64,000 nt of DNA from Chondrus crispus (Eukaryota; Rhodophyta; Florideophyceae; Gigartinales; Gigartinaceae). The position numbers were made by a program, and so were the translations under genes. Shown piece after piece: positions 11,198-21,693 of this stretch (position 1 is its first letter; each line of letters begins with the position of its first letter). Where the stretch lies: assembly GCF_000350225.1 (NCBI RefSeq), contig NW_005179152.1, forward strand, positions 67,752-131,751, read 5' to 3'. Under the pieces are notes generated by a model. It did no database searches. It was not told the origin of the DNA and saw only the letters and a program-made list of their open reading frames with translations.

Positions 11198-13298
11198 GGA
11201 GGGGGCCCTCAACCGCTCGCCACGGCTCAATTATCCCCTCGCGGTTAGAATCACGTTACGCGTACGAAATGACAGGTGTTGCCAATGCAGGGAGACAAAA
11301 GACATCGCGAGTCGGCAAAAGGGTAGGGACAAACAGGCCCGGTCATGCGACGCAGAAAGACCAAACGGTACCAAAAGCCGGCAGAGACCCGCCCCCTCGA
11401 AAATAAGAATACGAAACGAAGGCAGGGTAACATGTTGGCCTATTTGCGGAATAGCGCGATTATTCACGCTCTCTCGGGCCAGGACGACGCTTTGATCGAG
11501 GACCCACGGCCCTCGGTGCCGTAGGTTTGCGTCACACGCGTGTGAGAACACGGACGGAAAAGTAAGTCCCAGTTGGGGCCTAACACGCGTAAGAATTCGC
11601 GACAGGGACCTGCGCTGAGACGCGAAGCTACGCGAAAGCAGAAAGGGAAGGGGGCGGGACGAACACCAGCCACTGTACCCTGAGAGCAATATACCGAAAA
11701 GGCACTGCCGCCCGCCGCAAACACTACTGTCAATCACCGGCGGCGCCCCCAAAAATAATCGGTGAAGTACATTCGGGAGGGACACTGCACGCCAAATCAT
11801 GCGCACCGCGGCCTCAGCAACGATCCGCCGCCACCCCGGAAATAATCAAAAAAATGGGGAGCAACTTACAGTGCGGCAATGCGCACGTGCGCACGTGCGC
11901 AGGCGACCGACAGGACGGGTGGGGGAGCGACACGCAATCGGACAGCGAAAAGCAGCGTGTGGGACGCGTTGCCCTTCGGTGGGGTACGAACCACGCTGCA
12001 CGAGAGGGGTAAGGGTAAGAGCGTGGGCACTGACCTCCCTCTGCCCCATCGCAAGGGCGGGCCCCGCGCACACCGCACGGGGCGAACTACGACGAAGACT
12101 CCGCGCTTCGCCTCGCCCGCTCATACGCGCCGAGAGCTTCATCGCGCAGTTAACGTCGACGCAATCATCGCGTCGTCGCCACGCGACAACGCGCGGACGC
12201 GCATACCCCAGATCGTCTCCGTAGCGAGGCCGCCGCGCGGTCCTTCCCCGCTACCGTGGGCACGCGCGTCGATGAGGGGCGCATGCACGCGACGTCACGC
12301 ATCCATTCGGCCGCCCCGCCCCCGCGGCCTCGACGGACGCGCCGTTACCCCCTCGCGAGGGCAGACCCCGCGCACTCCGCGCGGGGCGAACTACAAAGAA
12401 GATTGCACGTTTCGCCGCGGCCGCTCGTACACACCGAAGGCGTACTCGCGAGGACACTGTCTTCGCAAGCATCGCTACGTCGCCACGCGGCAACGCGCGG
12501 ACGCGCATACTACAGAGCGCTTCCGGCGGTCAGCCGCGGCGCTGCACGCCTCTGTCACCGCGTGCGCTCCGTCACCGCGACCGGAGAACAGTCGTAACGC
12601 GATAGAGGACCTCGGATGGCGAACCCGTACACCTCCCCCGCCCTGCCTGATGGGGCGGAGCGAAGAACGCGTATCGGGGGACCACACACAAGACACCCCC
12701 GCGATGCACGGGGACCCGATAAGGCCGCGGCCTTGTTACGCGTAACAAGAAAAATGAGAGTCACCACGGGCGCGGCGAAGCGAACCACGCCGGCGCCCCG
12801 GTCAGACGACACATCCACGCAGCCCACGACAATTAGGGGACGAACCCTGAGGGGACGGGTTCAGCCACGCGAAGGGATCAGACCACGCGAACTCCCGCTC
12901 GCACTACGAAGGGGGGAAGCAACTCCGTCTCGACGTTTTATTGTACGCACCGCCACGCTCGCCCACTCGCCGACATAGGAGGGGGAGCCGCGACGCTAGC
13001 GAGTAGCGTCATTAGTCGGCACGGTAGACCCCGGACCATAGTGGTCTGGAGGACAGTACCCCGGGTATCGCGGGACCTCGGTGGCCATCGACGCTAGACT
13101 GGGCAGCGCGAGGCGCGCCGGGGGACCGCCTGTACGCGAAGCGGAGCTTCCGGGCGCAAATCTGCCGGTCGGGGGCGAGTCGGTCCCATAATTCGCGTAA
13201 GGATCGCGGACCGCCGGAGGGGCTAGAACGTGCTCCGAAGCGCGGACCTGAGGCGCCATCGCAGATCGTGCGGAACGTAAATTGTCCCGCTCGCGTCT
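11198..13298 (+). other. Element B spacer between pol and antisense ORF; no convincing gene
   Basis: GC-rich and CpG-rich. Two diverged copies of a segment of about 170 bp (12063-12230 and 12368-12540, about 305 bp apart) share several blocks, for example the GCGCGGACGCGCATAC region. An open frame crosses both copies at 11879-12745, but the repeats are read in different frames within it and its composition is Arg/Pro/Thr-biased, so I take it as non-coding. Confidence 0.5.
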
Positions 13299-15641
13299 TT
13301 ATCGATCGCGGTCGTACAGTGCGCGTTCATATTCTCCCGTCTGGCGCTCGGATGCTTCGCGTGAGGACGTGAGCTCGCGTTTTAAGAGCCGCAGTTCCAA
13401 GGTGTGCGCTCCCAAGTCGTCCTTGAGCCATCGCGCCTCGTCACTTCGGGCCAGGAACCAACTACCCAGGGTCGCGACCAACGAGCCCACGGTCCAAGTA
13501 CGACGGGCAGCCGATCCTAGGACACGCGTCAGCTCGGGAATGGCCGCCAGCTCGCTTTGAGGTAGGACGAGATCGCGCACGGGACCCCAGATCGTCGGGT
13601 CCTCCAGTGGAGGGACCAGCAAGATAGGCTCGGAGCGGACCGCTCCCCTTTCGAAGTCGCGACGGACGGCGCCCGGGGCCGCCCGGAAAAGGTTCGAACC
13701 CAAATCAATGGGAGCCGCGCCCACCGCGTCTAAGTCTCGATAACGTTTACGCCGACCACGCCGGCTCTCTGAGCCAACTCCCCCTCGCTTACCAGTGCCG
13801 CCGACGACCGGCAAATTCGAGGAACGCCGCGCCACGAAAACGTCGGCACCCGCGTCGTACGCAAGGAAGGAACTCCGGAACCCGGTGGTGTAAACCGTCC
13901 AGGATCGGCAGTGCTGCGCGCTGACGTCCCCGGCGCGGATCATTAGCCCGACGGCTTGCTCCAATGTCCACGGGACATGTGACGAGCCTCGCTCAGGGGG
14001 ATGCACCGACGCGCCGGGAAGGCTTGCCACGAGTCGCTTGAGATGGGCGACGGTTTGAAGCGGTTGGAGGAACACTCGCCCGTTAACGTGTCCCTCCGCC
14101 ATGAAGGCGCAACACACGGACCAAGCCCACTCACGCTGACAATTGTACGCGAGTCGCGAGTGGGCTGGGTGTTGAGGGTCCGCACATGCGAAGCCAAAGT
14201 GCTTCAAGACGGGTGGCAGGTGGGGATGAACCCCTAACGAGGGGAAGCTCTCCCTGACGTCCAGGGGGAGAACCGGGAAGTCCCCCGACGACAAGCCCGA
14301 CGCGAAGGCAGCGGAAGGAATAATACGGCCGTCCACCTCGTCCGCATGCCGATAGGCAGACCAGTCGTGGTGGGCGAAGCCCACCGCGTGGAGACGCATC
14401 AGGGAACAAGAGGACTTTTGCAATGCCACGCGCGGCTTCGAGTGAACGTAGGGACGGGGGAATACGTACAGCCCCGTCATCTCGGGCAGGACGAAGCGAC
14501 GTGAGCCGTCCTGTCCGGGACCGAATAGGAACCATCCCATTCGGTCCACGTATTCCACTTCCGCGGTACTGTAGGCGAAGGTGCGGTCACCGGGCAGCTC
14601 ATCCGGGAGCTGGTAGCCCGACCCGCCGCCCTCGGTCATCAGACGGTGTAGGACCGAGGACGCCTCCTCCAGCCCACCAGCGTTGTACACCTTGAGCACG
14701 CGCGCAAGGTCGGGACGAAGCCAGGCATGAGCAGCCAACTCCTCGACGGTAACTCCTGAGCGAGCACAGCGCCGCCAGGGGTACCGTAGTTCGCGAGTAC
14801 CGAGAAGGGGGGCCTCTGACGACGGAGACCCGAGCCACTGCGTAGCGGAGGACCGCTCCTCCACGCCCGCTTCGACAGCGGGGCGAGCAGCTCCCCCCTG
14901 CACCGACGGCCATCGGCAACTGCCGTCCGTGCCAAGCGAGCCTACAGTAGGCTGGTAAGGCGGGGACGCGCCCCCCGCGTCACGCACCACCGCCAACAGA
15001 GCAAGGGCGGCGGCCTCACTCGCCCCAGTCGCCGGGGCGGCGCGGCGGGCATCGACACCAGCGGACGCCGGGCGGAACGCCACGGCCGGCCTCACGGGGG
15101 CCCGCGGCGGAGGCACCAACTCGACGGAAACTGTAGATGAGCGACGCTTTTGGAACGGAGAAGCGGGAGCTGAGGCGGCTCGGGTCGTCGCGCCGCCCGC
15201 CATACGCATGCCGGGTAGCGCGATAGACGAACCTGGACCGTCCGCAGCGGGGATCTCGACGACAGGAGCCCCCTGCTCAGCCTGTTCAACGGCGGGGTCG
15301 ACAAGCGACGTCGGCGACGGACCCTCCGGCGGGTAGGCGTTCATGACGAGGTACTCCGCGGCACGATGCAGCGACGTAAGTACAGCAAGGGCAGCGCGTG
15401 AAGAGGCGCGAAGAAGATAGTAAGAAGAACGGCCCGGGGCGGCAGGGAACGGAAACGCGACAACGCGAGGACAGGGGGACGCAACGCCCAAAAACGGGGC
15501 GGGGGGACGCGGAGGACCGCCGCGTGCGACTAGCGTGAAGCGAAAGGCACCGAGCACGGAAGGAAAAGGGGTCACGAGAGCGGACTTGGACGACGACCGT
15601 AAAACACGGGGGCGAGATGGGACGGGACAGTCAGGGTGCAT
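13299..15641 (-). CDS. Element B antisense ORF: unrecognised protein of about 780 residues (looks whole)
   Basis: This frame opposes gag-pol and lies between pol and the 3' LTR. The ATG at 15641 (MHPDCPVPSRPRV) is 52 bp from the LTR; another ATG at 15344 (MNAYPPEG) could be the true start. The first 300 residues are Ala/Pro/Ser-rich. A denser globular part (about residues 300-590) contains WFLFGPGQDGSRRFVLPEM, HDWSAYRHADEVDG and QREWAWSVCCAFMAEGH. A basic patch (RRGRRKRYRD) near residue 645 could be a nuclear localisation signal. The last 70 residues look helical or coiled-coil. No domain family is recognised and I see no clear match to the antisense protein of A, C and D. The uninterrupted length suggests recent selection, but in GC-rich DNA long open antisense frames also arise by chance. 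Confidence 0.6.
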   Translation of the reverse strand: MHPDCPVPSRPRVLRSSSKSALVTPFPSVLGAFRFTLVARGGPPRPPAPFLGVASPCPRVVAFPFPAAPGRSSYYLLRASSRAALAVLTSLHRAAEYLVMNAYPPEGPSPTSLVDPAVEQAEQGAPVVEIPAADGPGSSIALPGMRMAGGATTRAASAPASPFQKRRSSTVSVELVPPPRAPVRPAVAFRPASAGVDARRAAPATGASEAAALALLAVVRDAGGASPPYQPTVGSLGTDGSCRWPSVQGGAARPAVEAGVEERSSATQWLGSPSSEAPLLGTRELRYPWRRCARSGVTVEELAAHAWLRPDLARVLKVYNAGGLEEASSVLHRLMTEGGGSGYQLPDELPGDRTFAYSTAEVEYVDRMGWFLFGPGQDGSRRFVLPEMTGLYVFPRPYVHSKPRVALQKSSCSLMRLHAVGFAHHDWSAYRHADEVDGRIIPSAAFASGLSSGDFPVLPLDVRESFPSLGVHPHLPPVLKHFGFACADPQHPAHSRLAYNCQREWAWSVCCAFMAEGHVNGRVFLQPLQTVAHLKRLVASLPGASVHPPERGSSHVPWTLEQAVGLMIRAGDVSAQHCRSWTVYTTGFRSSFLAYDAGADVFVARRSSNLPVVGGTGKRGGVGSESRRGRRKRYRDLDAVGAAPIDLGSNLFRAAPGAVRRDFERGAVRSEPILLVPPLEDPTIWGPVRDLVLPQSELAAIPELTRVLGSAARRTWTVGSLVATLGSWFLARSDEARWLKDDLGAHTLELRLLKRELTSSREASERQTGEYERALYDRDR

Positions 15642-15657
15642 CCTCCTCAAGCCGAGG

Positions 15658-15679
15658 GTGAACGCGGACGTTCACTCTT
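15658..15679 (+). repeat. 22-bp direct repeat, copy 2 (next to B 3' LTR)
   Basis: Identical to 11174-11195. It is followed by ggggcggcggccg, directly abutting the 3' LTR in the position where a polypurine tract is expected, although it is a weaker purine run than the one after copy 1. Confidence 0.9.
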
Positions 15680-15692
15680 GGGGCGGCGGCCG

Positions 15693-16381
15693 TGTAGCAT
15701 AAGCGCATATCAGAATTTGATTTAGAATTAGATCGCGCGCTCGCGATCACACGTGTACTATCAGCGCGCGCGATCACACGTGTATTGACAGCGCGCGCGA
15801 TTACACGTGTACTATCAGCGCGCGCGATCACACGTGTACTATCAGCGCGCGCGATCACACGTGTATTGACAGCGCTACAGTAGCTGGGCACGGTAGCTCA
15901 GCACTGTAACGCGCTAAAATACAGTACGGACTGTACTGTAACCCTGTATGATAGACGCGACGACTTGTATATTAAAACTATGGGGAGCCGACGGCGGCGG
16001 GGGGGGAGGCAAGCATCGGCTTGGCCAGACCCTCACCGTCGGCTAACCCGGAACGCTTACTCTAACTCGGGGACGCTCTCTCTGTTCGCGTTTTAGAGTA
16101 GAAGGACACGGATAGCGGACGCGTACGTGCGCGTGCGAGCTAGGATCCGCCTCCGCCTGTCGGTACTGGAACGTCACCCAGTACCGCGCCGGGGCGTCGA
16201 GGCGTCGATCCGCTCTACTGCATACACTAACGCGTTCGCGACCCGACCCGCTCTACCACCGCTACCGGCCCATGTCTTTCCTCACGCGTTGCTTACTGGT
16301 CCTTTCTGTTCTTCTCGCGTTCTAGACGGTCTCTTACGCGGACTTAGCATACACCCCTGTCGTTGGAGTGTTTATGCTACA
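15693..16381 (+). repeat. 3' LTR of element B (689 bp)
   Basis: Same termini as the 5' LTR. The upstream part (15741-15871) has about five tandem units of 27 bp, each with the palindrome ACACGTGT, an E-box-like CACGTG that may bind basic helix-loop-helix factors. A TATA-like tatatt lies near 15968. The last 390 bp align closely to the 5' LTR. attgg at 16382-16386 is the right target duplication. Confidence 0.95.
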
Positions 16382-17514
16382 ATTGGGTATTCGTGTACGG
16401 ACCGCCGGTCAAGCTGCTGTCCGACAATGGAACACAGTTCACGGCCCGGTTCTTTCAGAACGTCTGCCGAATTCTCGGCATACGCAATGTGTTCACGACT
16501 ACGTACCACCGGCAAGCCAACGGCCAAGTTGAGAGGTTTAACCGCACGCTGACTTCCGCGTTGCGAAAATATGTTGGAGAGCATCCCAAGGACTGGGACC
16601 TATTCAGCGACGCTGTGACGTTCGCATACAACAACACGCAAGTTCATCGGACTACGAACATCGCGCCCTTCGAGCTGGTGTTAGCTCGGGCGCCGAGAAG
16701 CATTGCGTTACAAGCACAGCCAAGTTTGGAAGGATTTAGCTCGAATCGAGCGTACTACCTGAAATGGCAGTCGTGGTTGGAAAGCCTGATGAAAGGCGCT
16801 GGTAAAAGCCTGCGGAAAGAACAAGCGCGCTACAAGCGAAATTTCGACGCAAGGCTCCGCAAGTCGAAGTATGACATCCCTAAAGGATCATACGTATTCC
16901 TTCGGAAAGAGCAAGGCACGGCCACGGAGCCGAAACATAAGTTGGCACAAGTGGCTACGGGTCCATATCAAGTGAAGGAGTCAACTGAGAATACGGTCGT
17001 CATTGCCATCGACGACCAGGAAGAGCGCATATCGCGAGATAGAGTCGAATTTGCCCCTAGTCCCATGGACTACACGCCGATAGTCGGGCTACGACAAGCA
17101 CTACAATTCCTCAACCGAGAAGGGGAACGAGAAGAACCCGCCGCGCAAGCGAAGGATAGGACGGATGACGGACCTTTGATAAATCAAGAAGCTGCGGGCA
17201 TCCCGCCCGATCTACAAGAGATGGGAGGTTCGCAAGAGCAGGATGAGGATGAGTCGCTGGGTCTTCGGAAGGGGGACAGACAGTTGGACACGCAGGGAGA
17301 AGGAACCGGGAGTCAGGAGTATGTGATCGACAAGATCGTGGACCACGGCTACGACGGGGAGAAATTAATTCTCAAAGTGAGATGGTATGGGTATACCCTC
17401 AAGGAAGCAACGTGGGAACCCATTGAGCAATTGCCCCGCAGCGTGGCTGTTGCTTATTTCCGAAGGAAAAGATTGTCCTTGCCCGCGCAGGTCGCGCAAG
17501 CTCAATCAGGATAG
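16382..17514 (+). pseudogene. pol: Element A pol, last part: integrase core to chromodomain
   Basis: Resumes element A's integrase exactly at B's target duplication. It holds the second and third acidic regions of the DDE core (LLSDNGTQFTARFF, ANGQVERFNRTL), the integrase C-terminal region, an acidic Glu/Gln-rich linker, and a chromodomain at about 17315-17460 with the pattern ILKVRWYGYT...ATWEPIEQLP. The frame is open from the junction to its natural end, so this portion looks whole. C and D have the same order and sequence. Confidence 0.88.
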
Positions 17515-20500
17515 TTGTAGTCAAGAAGTCCACATGCCAGCATCAGTGCGACAGTCCGCACTGGGGAGGGTGAGCCGACCCGAGGGTGGCGGAAAAGGGA
17601 ACGATGAGATGGGAAGAGTCAGGTGAGGGGCCCTCCGGTCCCCCACAGACAAGTAGAGCGACGCGTGCCGCGATTTCAGGAATTGATAATTTTTATTGTG
17701 GTCCGAAGATAAGGTACTACGCTGTCTAGGAGTGAGCAGGAGTCGCCAAGGTCACGAGAAGTGACGTTCGGACCGGCGATCCACTCCTCACAAAAAGGGC
17801 GAAGTACGAAAGAGAATGGGAAGGTACTGTACGGTACTCGAAAGAGGAGATTCACGACGATTGTTGCATAGCCAAAGTGGAACACAGAACAACATCGGGA
17901 ATTTTTAATTGGAATGTAGGAAGACACTGTATGCTGAGGGGGAGACACACGAGGCGCTGGGTACTTAGGGAAATTGCGAATTGCGCACATGAGCCCGTAC
18001 CAAATATCCAAGCGAACTCAAGAACGAGTGAAGGAGGAGCACGATCGTCCCGTGCGGGAAGTCGAAAAAGGGATCGACGTGAGCCGTCTACAGTGCTCAC
18101 AAGCCGGAGAGAGACGCTATTGCGTGCAGTGAGACCGCGTGCGGAGGAAGCCCAGCCTAACTGAGGGGATATCGAGAAGGCCGTCGGTTGCGGCAGACAC
18201 TGGCCCTCCGTGTTTTTTTGCACGCGCGCAACGCATTTACAGATCACCGACGATCAGCTACTTGATCTTCGCTTTGTTATTCTCCATTTAGTTTGTCTCT
18301 TTTATTTTTGTCTGTTAATGTCAAGGAAACGACCTGGCACAGTGGAGGTCGATCAGCGAGTCCAAAACGCTCAAAGGAAGGAGTTTTGTCGCGCACCATT
18401 TTTTTGAACTATGAGCGACCTACTTACTGGCTTGACACTATACCTCCCTACCATCCCCACTTCTTTGTTTTCGTTCGTGTATTTATTTCTGTTTTTGTTT
18501 TGTAACGTACAGAACGCGAACCTCTCGTCGCGAACGACGGCGAACAAGATTTGCGACTTCAATCCATCGACGTCTCAAGACCAAGTCAGAACGGCGACTC
18601 GACGGTTGTCATCAAGTAACCATGCGGTGTGTCACACCGAGAAGGAGTGCTTGTTGTTTTGTTTTGTCATTTTCTTTTTTGAATACCCAAAGATGTCAAG
18701 CTACGAGATTCCATACGCCGACTGCGCATACAGTACCGCGACACTAGTAGGAGAAGTATCAGAAGGCGGCAGGATGCAGAGTCGCCGACCAGCACGCAGG
18801 ACGCTGCTTACAGCGTCAGACGACGACGTCGTCGAGCTCTTCCCAAGCGTGTCGGATGTGTTCCAAAGGTCAAGAAATCGAGCGACCTGATGTAGGGAGT
18901 TCTCTGTCTCTCCGCGGCCCGTTACTTATTTTCCTGCTACCGTTTCTACCCCTCTGTATTTTTTATTTTTGTCGGTTCCTTTGCTTGTTTATTTTATTTC
19001 TGGCAAAGGCGGAACATAACTTCGCACCGCGACGTCAACACGAAGGACGAGGAGGACCGAAAAGACATCGATCTCGACGAGCGGGACCCAAGCAGAATGC
19101 GAGGAGCGACTTACAAGTCCTTTCCGCGAAGAACCATCGGTCGTGCTCGCGATCGAGCTCTCTTGAGCAAGTCAAAGTAGCCGTGGGAGAGAATGCCTCT
19201 CGAGGCGGGGATCATCGGTGGATTTACGAGCGAGGAAACAAGATGTGACCAATCACCCACGGCCCGGAGGAAAGGTGATATCAGGTTTTTGACACGGAGG
19301 ACGCCCCGTGTCATCGCGTAAGCTATAGGATATTGGCAAGGGAATTGAAAGCATGCGTCCCGAGGAGACTTATTTTAAGTCGTAAGAGCATAACGGTGTG
19401 GTTCTTTCAGGCGAAAGAAAATTGACAATTAGACGAGGAAAGGGGTACATGTCGGCGACGTCCAAGAGAATGGGCTGCATCCCTGAAAAAGGTCAAAGAG
19501 CAGACTTATAGGCAGTTTCGGATGTTGGCTGCGTGAACCCGGGAGGTATCCGGTATGGACGGCTTAGAGGAAATGGCTGAGAAACGGCGAGCCTCATTGA
19601 TTTAATGCCGTGAAAAACTGTCCCTGGCATGCTCGATTAGGAGACAGAATTTGTCGTGACGAAGCTCAAACACACGTAGCCACGTGTGCAGGTGTACTGC
19701 TGGTTCTGAGCGCCGACGGGGGGTGATTGAAAGTGTTGTTTTCGAGGAGGCGCGATTGATCCTCAAAATAGCGACCGACGATCCCTTGCTAAGACCACCG
19801 GTACCCTCGATACCGCCGCCAAGTCCCATACGAAGCAACTACTGACGAGGAGACGACCGCCATTTCACATGGACTCAATCTGAGCGGTGCAATCACGTGT
19901 AATTCGTGCCATACCATGTAACCCGCAGTTTATCCCCTGAAATTGCAGAGAGAGAGAGAAAAAGAGGTCGGGATCACCGCGCACCCTCCCCCATGTTTCG
20001 CGAATGTGGGGAGGTAACCGGAGAGAACATTGGAATGACAAAGGACTACATAGAATGAAGAATGTGCGAGGTCCCACGCGCGTATTGAGGAGCCAACGCG
20101 ATGGCAATGACCACCGCTATTGTACTCACCAGAAGGCTCCGAGGAATGGGCAAGAGAAGAGGAGAGACTGAGAGAGACGGCTGAAGGAAGGACTGCGGGA
20201 AAGGAGAGACTGCCGTACGGACAGCCCCTGTGAACCGATCGCCGGAAAGTTAAGGAAACAACTCGGACAATGATACACTGCCGTCTCTCCTCAGTTATTT
20301 ATTTTGTCCTGGTCTACCGGGCACGAGGGTTGCACATCGATGATGAGTTACGCCGTACGGACGAACGCAACCACCGTAACAAGTCCGCCCATTCGTTCTC
20401 ACCCGTCCACAGCCGGAGCGCGACCTATCTCAAAGTTGCAACGCAAATTACATGCAAATTGCTCATCGAGCCAAGGAAAGCAGAGCATTGTCAGAATGAC

Positions 20501-21693
20501 TGCGCCACGTGAGGCTGTCGTCCTACGAGGGATTGAAGACACATTTTTCGAGGGACGAATTTGGGACGTCGAAGGGTCCTTACATTGACGCGGATGATGC
20601 GTAGCTGAGGAAGGCAATGTTGACACCATGCCCACTGGGCAAGTACATTTTTTTATGATCATGCGCGGCACTTCGAAGAAAGGGAAGCGTTATGCTCATC
20701 CCCTTGGCAGTGACGATACGAACCCGATCCTCGACGACAGCGACGTACGAAGGAGAAAAGAGGAGGTCAGTCCCGCCGACGATCGTAATACACATAACCT
20801 TTTCATTTATTTTTGATGCGTGGCTACCTGGACAAGCACCCGTACACGTGCTAACAAGGATCGAGTCGACACGCGGAGTCGACTGTCACAAAATCATCCA
20901 CGCTGAGGAACCTGTACGACAGGTTGGCAAGGAGGTGCGGAACTAACGCAGCGACACACTGTATCACGGAAAGCTGATGAAAGGAAAAAGAGAAGTAGTG
21001 AGGGATTGAGGGAAGATGCAACCGCCGTCGGCGGGGCGCAGGCAGAAAAATAAGGAGGAGGAGATTGTACCTGATGACTTTGTATAGACGTCGATGACGT
21101 CAGGACAGGGATTGATCGGGATCATTAGACAATCCGAGAACCGCAGAGGAGGTAATCACGTGTTGGAGAGCTGGGATATTGTCTCGTGGAGGCGTGGAAG
21201 TAGACATCGGGAAAGCCTGAAGGCTAAGGAAGATGGGGGCATTTCGGAAGGCAGTGAGAGGTCCGTGGGCCGATCAATGAAAATAAAGAGGGCATGACTC
21301 CCCAGCCGGCGGTCTTCTGGATTAGCAAAGGAAAAGAGAAGGTAATAGGGGATGTGCAACTGCAGTAGCAGGGGTGCACGGAAAATGGATAAAAGAAGGG
21401 AGACAGTAACGAGGAAAAGAGAACGAAAGTGGAGAGAAGAAGATGCGACCGCGGCGACGGGACGTATGAAAAATGAGGAGGAAGTTGATAGGGGACGGAA
21501 ATGTAATTTATTTTCGGTGGAACGAAGGGAAGTGTCGACGATGAGACGACACTCTCAGAGGACAATGATCCGAACATGGATCGGCAGGACGCTACCATCG
21601 GCAATGGGTCAATGGGACAATTCATCCAAGGATTTTTTCCTTCGGAAGTGAGGCGACAAGCTGCGCCAGTAAGCGCAGGTCAACGAGGGACGC
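17515..21693 (+). other. Element A spacer between pol and antisense ORF; repeated T-rich/AG modules
   Basis: No conserved coding frame seen. At least four T-rich tracts end in AG (AG at about 18324, 18511, 18691 and 19007). Three are followed by a related short core: GGCACAGTGGAGGTCGATC, a tcgtcgcgaacgacg variant, and TTCGCACCGCGACGTCAAC. C and D spacers hold versions of the same cores, which makes chance unlikely. The pattern resembles polypyrimidine tracts with 3' splice sites. 19300-21650 shows nothing I can identify. Confidence 0.5.

Larger units (their letters stand above)
3431..16381 (+). mobile_element. Element B: Ty3/gypsy chromovirus with an antisense ORF, inserted in A
   Basis: Complete from LTR to LTR (12.95 kb) with matching 5-bp target duplications. 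In order: 5' LTR, primer site, gag, pol (protease, reverse transcriptase, RNase H, integrase, chromodomain), a GC-rich spacer, a minus-strand ORF of about 780 codons, and the 3' LTR. Over the last 390 bp the two LTRs differ at about seven positions by my count (under 2%, mostly C/T), so insertion is recent. Gag and the antisense ORF look whole; pol has about three breaks. The family is clearly distinct from A, C and D. Confidence 0.9.

Noticed and set aside
11879-12745. 288-codon plus-strand ORF in the element B spacer
   Set aside because: It crosses two diverged repeat copies in different frames and has Arg/Pro/Thr-biased composition typical of GC-rich non-coding DNA.
13692-13703. ggttcgaaccc, a second B-box-like sequence
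   Set aside because: Lies inside the B antisense ORF and lacks a matching stem.
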